Source: Lunularia cruciata
Lineage: Eukaryota > Streptophyta > Marchantiopsida > Lunulariales > Lunulariaceae
Reading direction: 5' to 3'
NCBI GenBank assembly: GCA_948567375.1
Contig: OX419758.1
Span: forward strand, 9,119,001-9,183,000
Length of the DNA stretch: 64,000 nucleotides
Made by a program: the position numbers and the translations under genes. Position 1 is the stretch's first letter; the number at the start of each line of letters is the position of its first letter. The notes below the pieces were generated by a model. That model worked only from the letters and a program-made list of their open reading frames with translations. It was not told the DNA's origin and made no database searches. This document shows positions 50,101 to 62,100 of this stretch, piece by piece.

Positions 50101-53100
50101 ATTTAGACAGCATGAAACTGAAAGGACCTCAAGAGTAACAAAGGTTTGTAGAAGTGTATTCATCAATCTTCTATCCTTGTCGTCTGTAACTCGTCCTCCG
50201 TAGTTGATTTCTCCACAGAGGAAACGGATAACCTGTCGAAAAACTAGAGAGATCAGATGTCCATGAGGAAACAGCAAACGAGTTCAATCAACTGTTATGC
50301 TTCTCAAAAATTCGGATATTTCAGAACTCAAAAGAAAAAGCACAGGAAATACCTTGAATGGAATCTCTTCATAATCATTCAAGAACATTCGCACTTGCAC
50401 TTGACAAACGCTCAGATCCCCATCAGTAAAGTCATAGCGAATGTTCCATCCGAGCGGCCCAAACTTACGACGTTCTTGTATGACAGCATGAAATAAACAG
50501 GTAGCAAAGACTAATCGCTTCCATTCTTCAGGCTTGGCGCAGTCGTTTAGTTGCTTGTCGGTGTACCTCAAATAGGATCTGATCATATTAGATCGCAACC
50601 CTTTGGGTGGTTCCAAAGTCATCTTCACACCATTTTGAAGAATTGCTACAGGGAAATCGGGGCTAGGCATGCTTGTCAACCAGAGACGGAAATCTTTGTG
50701 AACCTGACACAACATACAGTATGTTAGTTTTGATGATCTCTAGTTTAGTGACTAGATACATGATTAAGGTGAAGTGAGGGCGCAGCCCTAATTAGGGCTC
50801 TGCAAAGCAACGTTCTAGAGCTTGCTTGTGTATATATATGAGTGCTCTCTGCTCGTGTTGAGGTAAGTTCTCATACAAGGATCATTCCCAACACCTTGTA
50901 CCTTGTTTTAGGTGTGTTCTATGCTGCTTACCACTGGGGTACCTTTTATGCTGCATGAGTGTTGCTGTATACTATCTTTGAAGGCTCTGAGAGAGAGTGA
51001 TTTGAATATTGTTGAGTGCAATTAGGAGTGTTTACTTTGGTGAGAATAGGAAAGCTGAGTGCTAAGATGTTTGAAACATCAGAAATCAGAATGATTGAGG
51101 ACAAACCATCTACTTTGATAAGAACCATGCTTCCTATTCTTTGAAGTGGAAGGTCTATCACTCACTCTTATCTCTGATGTATCGGACATCATTACTGCAA
51201 TACTAGACCTCTCTCTTTGTATCACAACTCACAAGCATCAAGTAGTTTCTCTCACGTAGCACTAGTAGCCTTTAATATTGAGATATCAATATATAATCCT
51301 GAGATGATGTTAGGCAACTCAGAATTTCACGGAATGCAAAGAAGAGGGGTTGGGAATCACCCTTGTTGAAGAACTAATTGAAACAGGAGCAGAAAACACT
51401 CTTATATACACTTCATCAAACCTAGGGGGTTGCTTTGCTTAACTCTAATTAGAGCTGCGCCCCTCTTTACCCTAAGTAGAAAATATTTAACAAGACTTCT
51501 AGAGAATTCTGACAAAATCTTAAAAACAAAAGAAATCTCTAAACTAGAGATTAACTAAACTAACATACGTCAAAGACTAGGAAGAAAGGTTCTCATCAGG
51601 TTATGGGCACACAATCACCATTGGGGTTGATAAGAGAACTCAAAGAGCTAGAGAAACTAGGAAACACTAATTACAAAGCTTGGGCTTTGGATGTGAAGTG
51701 TATCCTAGACAGTTATTACTGTTTAGACTTGGCATTAGAAGCTTATGATATAGATGAGCTTGAGTCCAACACGGAGGAGAGAATCAAGCATTCGACTACT
51801 AGGAGGTTCTGCTAAGGGCTATGCAAGAGCCAATCAGAGACCTAGTAGACATTTATGCTTGGAGTTGGGAGATCTGGCTCAAACTCAAGAATTTTTACTC
51901 TGTTGAGAGGCTGGAAAGTTCCAGTAGGATCTAGGATGGGATGTGGAACATTAAACTTGTTAGAATCAGACAAAATAGGCACTGTTCATGTCCACTGTTC
52001 ACATGCTTTCCATGTGCTGCATGTGTTACATGAGCACTATGGTAGCACACCATTCAGCACACCTTTCAGTACACCCTTTAGCACACCTTTCAGTACACTC
52101 TTCTATCTGTATAATCCCAGTCAGGAGTTTCTTCTACTGGAGTTGATTTCTACCACTTCCTCTCTGCATTTCGTGAAGTCTTGAGCTGCCTAACACCAGT
52201 CAGGAGTGTTCTGTATTGGACTTCTGTATCTCAGTATTGGAGACTATTTGTGATGCGTGAGTGAACTGGCTGTGTTATCTTTGAAGGCTAGGAGAAAGTT
52301 TCTTGAATCTGTGCAATTAGGAGTTGAGTCTTTCTTTCTGTGCAATTAGGAGTGTTTGCTCTGGTGAGACTAGGAAAGCTGAGTGAGTGCTAAGATGTCT
52401 GATACATCAGAAGTCAGAATGCCTGAGAATAGACCATCTACTTCAAAGAGCAGGAACAAAGGTTCTCATCAAAACTTGCAGATGGTGAAGACTTTACTTT
52501 GCACTCGTCAAAGTTATAGAAGGTCTTCAAGAGTGTCAAGGAGGATGGGTGTCCCCTTTCAGAGAAATATGAGATTAACCATCTCTTGAAGACTCTCCCT
52601 CCAAGCTACCAGCCTATCAAAGTAGCTCTAAAAGTTCTACTTGTTGAAGTTGTCACATGGGATTATGTGATAAACAGATTACTGGTGTTTAGCAGAGATA
52701 GAGAGGAATTAGAGATGAAGTTTAATGATTTGGGAGATTCTGCTCTGTTCAGTGCTTCTTCTCAGTCAAAGAGAGTGCCAGATAGAAGAATGAGCAAACC
52801 TGAGCAATCCAGAGTGAGTAAATCTGGTAAAGGGGTTAGTAGTGTTGCTAACATGATCTGTTATTTCTGTCATGAGAAAGGTCATGCTGCACCTATATGT
52901 CCCAAGAGAGGAGAAAGGAGAGAACAAGAGTTGAAGAAGGTAGGCAAGGGACCTCAACCAGTAAGAGGTCAAAAATTTGCGAGTTCAGCTTACAACACAG
53001 AGGAGTGCAATGCGATAAAGAGTGATGAGGAGGGGTACTCAGCAGAAGAGCTAGATTGTGGAATGTTGGCAGAATTGCAGTTGTCCACAAACGGTTCTAG

Positions 53101-56100
53101 ATGGTTCTTGGATTATGGAGCCACTTCTCATATCTGTTACCAGAAGGAGCTGTTCTCAACTCTTCAACCTCTGAAGATTCCCAAGAGTGTTCATTGTGGA
53201 CTTGGGATTCTAAATCCAGTGTTAGGAACTGGCAAAGTTCCTATTGCCTTCATGGGAAGATCTAACACAAGTTCTTGTAAGAGCTATTTGGAAGATGTGC
53301 TCTATGTTCCAGATTAAACCAAGAACTTGATATCAGTACATCTCTACTTCTGATGATCTGTCTAGACTTAGGATTGTACAGAGAATATCCTTTCAGTACC
53401 TCTTCATATCCTACAAAGAGCATTCTCTCAGCTTTGAACTTCCTCCTTTGCTCCTTGGGAATATGAACATAGGCAGGACATCCAAAAACCTTCAAAGCTG
53501 AAAGATTAGGTTTCTTGCCACTCCAGCATTCTTCAAGAGTTCTTCCTTGCAATGCTGTGGTACCACTAATATTTCTAAGATAATTTGCATTGCAGCACCC
53601 CAAAACTTTCTCTCCAGCTTGGCATGTTGGAGCATGGCCAATGCTTTGTCCACCAGTGTCCTATTCAACCTTTCTGCAACTGCATTCTGTGCAGGACTGC
53701 CTCTGGCTGTACAGTCAAGAAGGATTCCTTTCTCAGACAGAAAAGAGAGGAATTCCTCATTCCTGTACTCTCTGCCTCCATCTGTTCTCAATCGCTTGAC
53801 TTTCCTCCCAGTCTGCAACTCAGCCATGGCTACAAACTTCTGGAATTTTTGCAGCACTTCATCCTTGCTTTTCATGATAGATAAAGCTCTTTCTACTATG
53901 TTAGTTTAGTTAATCTCTAGTTTAGAGACTTCCCTTGACTTGAAGGTTTTGTTAGAATCCTCTAGAAGCCCTACCAAATGTCCTCTGCTTAGGGTAAAGA
54001 GTGGGCGCAGCCCTCATTAGGGTTAAGCAAAGCAACCCCCTAGGGTTTGCTGAAGTGTATATAAGAGTGCTTTCTACTCCTGTTTCAGTTAGTTCTTCAA
54101 CAAGGGTGATTCCCAACACCTCTTCTTTGCATTTCGTGAAGTCCTGAGTTGCCTAACATCATCTCAAGATTATCTTTTGATATCTCAATATTAGAGGCTA
54201 CTAGTGCTGCGTGAGAGAACCTACTTGATGCTTGTGAGCTGTGATACAAAGAGAGAGGTCTAGTATTGCAAAAGTGATGTCTGATACATCAGAGATAAGA
54301 GGGAGTGATAGACCTTCCACTTCAAAGAGTAGGAAACTTGGTTCTTATCATACTATAATCATCCACAAAGGAAATATGGTAGGCTGCTCCACTCAATGAC
54401 TTCTCAGTCATGTATCCCCATACATCAGAATGTATGACATCTAGAAGACCAGAAGCTCTAGATGAAGATTTCTTGGGGATAGGAGCCTTGTGTGCCTTAC
54501 CTTCTGCACACCCAATGCAGAACTCGAGTTTTCCTTTGGGATCCAGTTTCAACCCATCCACTTTCTTCTCTAAAGCATATAGGTTTTGCACTGACAAGTG
54601 TCCTAACCTCAAATGCCACAGATGGATATCATTTCTGTTTTCTGTTACCAATACAGAATCAGAACAATCAGCTTCCATCAATTTGAACAGCTTCCCTTTG
54701 GCAGTGCCATATCCAAGGACCAGCTCTCCTTTCTTCAAAGTGCATTGATTTCTGTTGCTTTCAAACAAAACATCCACTCCATGCTCCATGAGGCAATGTA
54801 CTCTGTCTGTATATGTAGATGATCTACTACTGTTGGGGAACAGTGAATCTATCAAAGGAGTGATAGATTTCTTGTGTTCTGTTTTTGAGATGACTATTCT
54901 TGGTCCTGTAAAACTTGTTTTGGGAATCAAAGTGAGCAGAGACAGAGAAGCAGGATGGATCCGAATTAGTCAACTGCAGTATGTGAGATCCATACTAGCT
55001 AAGTATCAGATGACAAAGGCGAATCCTGTCTCTACACCTCTTGATCTGGGGTGGAAGCACAGCAAAATCATAGATGGGGAGATGAATCTCTATGACAAAG
55101 TGTTGTATCAGAGTGCTCTTGGTTCTCTAATGTTTATCATGGTCTGTACAAGACCAGATATCTGCTATGCAGTGGGAGCACTAGCTAGATATACTAGCAA
55201 CCCTGCACAAGTACATTGGAAAGGTATAAAGAGAGTATTCAGGTACTTAAAGGGTACTCAAGATGCATTCTTGGAGTACAGAAAGCAAGGAAACATACTT
55301 GCTTCTACACTTGAAGCATATACAGATGCTAGTTGGGGAGATGACACAGATAACAGTAGATCAACTAGTGGATATGTCATCATGCTTAGTGGTGGAGCAA
55401 TTAGCTGGCGTAGTAAACATCAAACATCTGTTGCACTGTCTACTACTGAGGCAGAATTTATGGCTGCCTCAAATGCTACTCAAGAAGTCATCTGGAACAG
55501 GAAACTTCTTAAGGAGTTGAGTTTTGAGCAAGAGAGTCCTACTACATTGTACTTTGACAATACAGGAAATATAGCACTCAGCAAAAATCCTGTACATCAC
55601 CCAAGGACTAAGCATATTGAGATTAGAAGAAGATTTGTAGAGGAGAAAGAAAAAGGAGAATGTAGTGAAGTTAGTTTACTGTCCTACACAGGAGATGACA
55701 GCTGATGTGTTTACAAAAGCATTACCTAAAGATAAACACATAAAATGTGCTGTAGAAATGGGAATAGTCCTAAACTCTCATTAAATGGGAGTGTTAGTTT
55801 TGATAATCTCTAGTTTACTAGATACATGATTAAGCTAGATACATGATTAAGGTGAAGTGAAGGCGCAGCTCTAATTAGGGCTCTGCAAAGCAACCTTCTA
55901 GAGCTTGCTTGTGTATATATATGAGTGCTCTCTGCTCATGTTGAGGTAAGTTCTCATACAAGAATCATTCCCAGCACCTTGTACCTTGTTTTAGGTGTGT
56001 TCTATGCTGCTTACCACTGGGGTACCTTTCATGCTGCGTGAATGTTACTGTGTACTATCTTTGAAAGCTCTGAGAGAGAGTTAGTTGAATATTGTTGAGT

Positions 56101-59100
56101 GCAATTAGGAGTGTTTACTCTAGTGAGACTAGGAAAGCTGAGTGTTAGGATATCTGATACATCAGAAGTCAGAATGACTAAGGATAGACCATCTACTTCA
56201 AAGACTAGGAAGAAAGGTTCTCATCACAGTAGAGCAGGTCCGAAGTAGTGAAACATGTCATTTGACGGATAGCAAAAGTTTGGTTCTACATGAAGTAGTT
56301 GAGAGGTGTTCAGACGTGTGCAGATCTGCAACCTAGTCATTCTGTTCCATCATACCTACACAGGAAAGATTTTCAAGGCCAAAAATAAGGAACGCACTTT
56401 TTCCGGGTCAATATTGTCAACTATCCGATCAAGGGCAGGCATCCAGGATTGCGACAAGTGACAGTTCTGAAGGCAGACCCACATGCCACGTTCCATTCCT
56501 TGTCCCAAAAGTTTCTCAGCTTTGGGGCCTTGTCCTTGTCCCAGAGATACCTATGAGAGAGATTTTGTCAGATCCATCTTATGGCTTCATTTACAAAACA
56601 AGTCAGTTGCTGCAACCATCAGTTGGTCGTGAATGAGACTAAATATCAAAACAAACCTTTTCAAATTTCTTGGTAAAGCGGTTGTCTTCTGCAAGTTTCA
56701 AAAGATCAGCCATAGGATCTGCTCCGGGAGAAAGAACAAAAATGAGCGGTGAGCTCGGATTTCCATCTTTAAAACATGTTCCAAGATCAAATGCTGGTGG
56801 TTCAATGAATCGCTGTCCAAGATGAAGGGAGACAAAGTCCTGCGCAGTATTGTAATAGAAGTTTAAGTGACGAGGGTATATCAGTTTTCCTTTGTGAAAT
56901 TTTATACTGGTAGAGGACAAGTCATATAAGACAACTGGAGGTCCCAGGCAAAGTCTCAAACGTTCTTTCACCTGAATACCAAGAAGAGACTTGTCAATGC
57001 GTAAGCATCGAAGAACAAGCAGCTTTTGAAGGCTGTCTAGCTTCGTGTCCCATTCTCCAGCTAGAGGCTCCCGATGGGCATCGGAGCTGTCGAAGTACTT
57101 TCTATAGTGTGATATGTTATCCAACATGTGCTTCTCAAATCCTTTGAACCTCTCAAGCTTCGCAAGGTTCAAACAATCAGACCATGACTGCACACAGTTG
57201 CAACAGCAGCTATTTACTTGGTGGTCTTGTGGTCTTGTGGTCTTGTTGTTTAGCTTCTGACAGCAGATAGTCTACGCAGTGATAATATGCTCAACTATTA
57301 CGTTTTCCTAAATTTTCCATAAACCTCTTTGAGATGAGTAGTCTTTACCATGTTTTTGAAAATGATAAGTTAATTTTACAACTCTATTAGTCAAATGAAA
57401 TATTTGAAATTCAACAGATCCTTTTTTTTTCAGAAATAGAAGATAAATCCATAAATAAATTTTTTGACATAAAAAAATTCTCCTAAAATAATTAAAAAAT
57501 AAATAATTAAACTTTTGATAAAAATAGTAAAAAATGAAAGTGTAATCAATACAATAATACAAATTTTTAACATACAAATTTGTTAGAAAGACTAATTTCG
57601 CAACTCAAAAACCAGCAAACATATTTCAAAAGATTTTCTGATCTGAGGAGTTGCAAACCAAAATTTCATAAAAAATGAAGTACAGGAGGAAAGTATATCC
57701 TTCCCTGAAATTACAATGTTACATGGTTTTTAATATTCTGCCTCATAACCTCGTGGTATATGCCGAAACTGATCAGTTTTAGTAAATTACTCTTCTCTAC
57801 ATGGGTAGAGTTTGAAGTGCCTGCCTTATCAGTTAGCCAGTCCGTGGCCGGATTTTTAATGGTCTGGACAGATGAGACACCACCAGAAAGGAGGAATCGC
57901 CATTCCGAGGAATCCACCTCACCTTTTCCCTGAGATCAAAGATGCAAACACGGACTCAAGTTGGGCTATTGACTTGATATATGAGTAATGGGAGCTGATG
58001 CCGTTCAGCGAACGGGGGATCCGGAACCCACTTAGAAACAACCAAACCCATACGAACGGAAAACATGCATTATGGAAGCAATGATATGCATGCATGCAAA
58101 CTGAACTCAAGCTGATATAAGCAAGTAAATACAGAGCGGTAATTTACTTGATGTAGTTCACAATGTCCGTGGAGACATGACATCTGATGTTGTCTTACAT
58201 GCAATATGCATGGAGGCAATGTGAACCGAATGTAGAAGTTTAGTAAGAAAGGTATAAAGAACCCCAATTTACTGAGAGATGTATTTAGTAGATTATTGTA
58301 CTGATGCACGGGGAGAGTCACGGATATTATTATACTGTTTGTTGTATTCGATCAGCAAAGCTGAAAACGATGGTGCCCCAATGACGTGGAGTTGACTGAA
58401 GATTGCGTACCTGGAGGACCTTGATGCAGAGCATCAGAGAAAACATGAGTTTATGTTTCTCAAATAAAGATCGACAGACATTGACGTACAGGGAGTACGT
58501 GAAATATTCATTCAAGTTTTCAATTCGTTTGTCAATCACAGTTGATTGTGCAGCACTCTCCATAGCTCGTACAAAGAGGCCTATAAACCATGGCAAACTG
58601 TACTGATACATAGGGTCGACTAATGCCAGATCTGAGATACAAAAGAAAAGAAGCGACGCTCTTGTTGCAACCTTTCGATAGACCTGTAACAATAAGATTT
58701 GTAGATCATTTAGATGGGTGTTAGTTTAACTCAAAAGTCTCCGCTCTTTTTAAGCACCACGGAAAAATCAACGGAGAATCTACCATGAGCTGAAACTTTT
58801 CCTAAATAATACTCGACTAAAAATTCCTCTTGTAACTTTTATTTAGGAGGCCTGGAGGTTAAAAAAGAAGATTCAATATCAGACGTCGTTATACGGGATT
58901 AGGTGGGCTTCCTCTGTTCAGATAAGGCATTACCTCACGGGTTTCATCAATAGCAACCTCCGTTTTCTCGGCCTCAAGCACCTTCACTTTTATCTCATCA
59001 GATGTGATCTTCGACTGCGCGAGAGTATTAATGAGGACCTCATCTTCTAGTATGTTCCCCTTCACGCAGGCAACAAACTTGGCTTAAAATCTGCTTCCCA

Positions 59101-62100
59101 GAATAGCTTCTGAGAATGTCCTTAGTCCGAATAGCCCAAATACTGAGATAGATTTCATTTTCATGATGTTATCATTCACGCGACATAGAACTGTAAGAGG
59201 GCGGACAAAATGGAGAGTAGGGCTCATAACGCTCAGTGACCTCATTCTAGGATCATTAAGTCTGGAACTGTATTCAACGTGGAGACCGCTTGGTTCGGTC
59301 TAAGTTTACAGCGTAAAAGGAGTGGTTTGGAGCATGTCCCATTTGCCAAATTTCTGCAGAAGCACAAGAGGAGATAATACCTGTGCGTTTGACAGAAGAA
59401 ACAAGATCTTCGTTTCAAGCTCTTTCAGCTCACGTTTCATACTGGCGTTGGAAAGTGTTAATTGAGTTTTCATTTCGGCTAAATCGGGTCTTTCCTTAGT
59501 GACAACATTCCCCAACAATTGATCTTCCAACCCCTCGGGTGTGACGAAGAAGTTAAGGAGAGTGACTTTAACACTGACCTGTACACATACGTCTCAAATA
59601 AGGGGAAGAGGATCTTGTACAGGAAAGAGGTACATTTAAATGATAGCAAAAGAAAATTGAGCCCTGCATGCTCTACTGCAGAACCCAGATGTGGTGTTTC
59701 CAGGGAATGATACTCCGAGGCTAGCTTCCTACGCACTTAAGCGATGGAACTTTCTTTCCTTGATTACCATCCAAACTTCCCACGCAGCAGAAAATTAAAA
59801 TCATCAGGTGTGCGTAGGGAAGTAAAAAGAGCAATCTAGATTTCAACAGAGATTTTCCTGTTAGAAGCTTTCCACCGGGCAATAAAATGCGAACTACCAG
59901 CTTACTGTAGACTTACCTCAGGAGCATAATGAGGGTTCCGAAGCTTTGTGGTCATAAAAAATTTGAAATCTTTGTGGTACGGAATAATATTCTCTCCAAT
60001 CTTAATCACCTCTTGACCACCTTGCTTGTAAGTTTGTTGGAGGAGTAAAGGCTCTAATGCTGGGTCAAGAGCTTCCAGAACATTTTCTAGAAGCACAACA
60101 CGCCCAAACCTGACTCCATTTTCCAGAGTCCGGAGGTAATCCTTTTCGGATAGTTTGATCACATCCAGCCCTATATCTCTGTACATGTTCTTTACCCATT
60201 TATTTGCTTGACCCTGTAGATGTGATATAACATACTGTATTAGTTCAAATTAGACTGCATAAGCAATCAACTTCATCATACCGGCGATTGTGAAGATTCG
60301 TAGGAAGTTAGGCACGGCAGTACCTGAGGATCAATCATCAGTGGCCATCGACGAGCTTTAGATACAATGATACCGTTGTCCTCGCTGAGGGTGTCGCTGG
60401 GTAAACCTGCTATGTTCCATGCCCTCATTTTCACAGGATCCTTCAAGCATCCCTGCAAAGTTATACCTGGGGTGTGTGGTACCTGAAAGGTAATATGAAA
60501 GTGATAGACACTTCTCATTTCGGAGGATAAAAACAACTCGTACTTGAGACCAAAGAATGAGGCATGGGCTCTTCTATAATTGATGTGGTTATTCTCCTCA
60601 AGTAACTTTGCATGATAATGAAATTTGAGAGAAGTGACGGTGGAACTGACGGTGGCTGTTCCGCAATTAATCTCGAACTGGAACTGGAACTTTAAGCTAT
60701 TCCTCATAGTGAATTGGTATTAACCTGTTGCTTAGAAGGAAATCTGAAAGAATGCTTCAGTTTAGAAACAGTAGAGTTTCTCGATGGAATGATGATTACC
60801 TGCAACTCTGCCACCAATCTGACCCAGTCTAAGTTGAATTCCTCCCGATATGGAGGTGTAAAAGGCCCTGTATAAGCAATAGCACCAGCGGCAACTGCAA
60901 CATCTCCAATCACGTTCTTGATATCGACTTCCAGGCTTGCTATGTTGGCGATCCACCTTGTCCTCTCACCACCAAGCCCGCCAATAAGCTTATCTGCGTT
61001 AGATAGCTTCTTTTCACAGTCGGAAGCTTGTTTGGCTAGTGCATCTTTCTTTGCAACAGCCGCACTTAAGTCAGCCTCGAGGAGGGCAATTTTACTTTCC
61101 ACCTGTAGACAGTTATACATGTTTTAGACAGCTGTCATCACTTCCGACTGAGATTTCTCTCATACAAGCGTACACGATTATTCCTAACCGACCTGACAGA
61201 AGAATGAATCAGGTGGTCCACACGAATAACTCTAATCTTGTGAGGAAGTAGGAGAACAAGCTGAAATAGCTATCTCATGCAAGAATGGATGGTAAACGGA
61301 TTGAAAGCATACTGGCATCGCAACCTCAGCACCTATCTTAAGCATCCAACACCCGATCAATCAGTTACCTCCTTGAGCTTGGCCTGCGCATCATGAAGTT
61401 GTGCCAGAACAGAATCCAAAACTGCCTGCGCTTCGGCCAACTGAGCACGCTTAGGAGCAACGACTTTGCATACTAGGTAGTAGGAATGCATGGCCCTCAC
61501 CCACATGCAGATAGATGTGCATGCTTTAGACACTCTTGCAACCTGCAAGACATTCAAAGGGATGGTTTCAGTCTTCAAGACTAAGCCTATCTTTGTAACA
61601 GATTCATTGATCGAATATGAAGCCAATGCAGGATGCTTTCAGTGCAAACTGAAAGTTGTTACGACTTACTACGATCAGGTATATTAGGGATCCACAAACC
61701 TGACATGATATACGTTATCACACAACACGTTGGTGGTTTCTCATCATTCTTCAGTCTAAAGACCGTCCGTCCTTGACGACAAACTAGGGGAGCGGTGAGA
61801 TATATATGAAGAAGCTCATCATAAACTTTATATCCTTGGGCATCACGTCTTTGCACGCATGCACCGTACCTGTTCAGGAGTAAAAGCTTCCATTGTGATA
61901 AAGGGCTCAATTTTCACGATGACAGATTCAGGAATGTTCTCCTTGTCAAAACCCAACAGCGAATCCAGAAACTTGGTCGGGTCTGTCAACATCTTTGTAC
62001 TGGCGTCCCAGTAATCTGCAAGTTTCTTTCCCAGCTGCAAAAGCATTGGTTGACATCATTATCCATCCAATCACCACAGCCGATGATGCTGACTAACTGA

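Larger units (their letters stand above)
50717..56231 (+). mobile_element. Ty1/copia retrotransposon in a dynein intron, with nested and rearranged parts
   Basis: The element spans 50,722-56,226 (TGTTAG...CATCA) between perfect CAGTA target duplications at 50,717-50,721 and 56,227-56,231. It lies antisense to dynein. In order it contains the 5' LTR, primer site, gag and protease, an inverted integrase block, the C-terminal half of reverse transcriptase, RNase H, a polypurine tract (AAATGGGAG) and the 3' LTR. Three solo LTRs of related families are inserted in it. It cannot be autonomous. Removing it leaves a 184-bp intron, similar to its neighbours. Confidence 0.93.

Noticed and set aside
51130-54350. 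a second full-length element bounded by the inverted LTRs at 51,116 and 53,899
   Set aside because: The two LTRs are in opposite orientation with different target duplications (TACTT and TACTA), so they are independent solo LTRs.
56840-56971. dynein exon continuing straight through 56,657-57,187
   Set aside because: Family alignment shows 44 extra residues exactly bounded by good donor and acceptor sites, so an intron is more likely.
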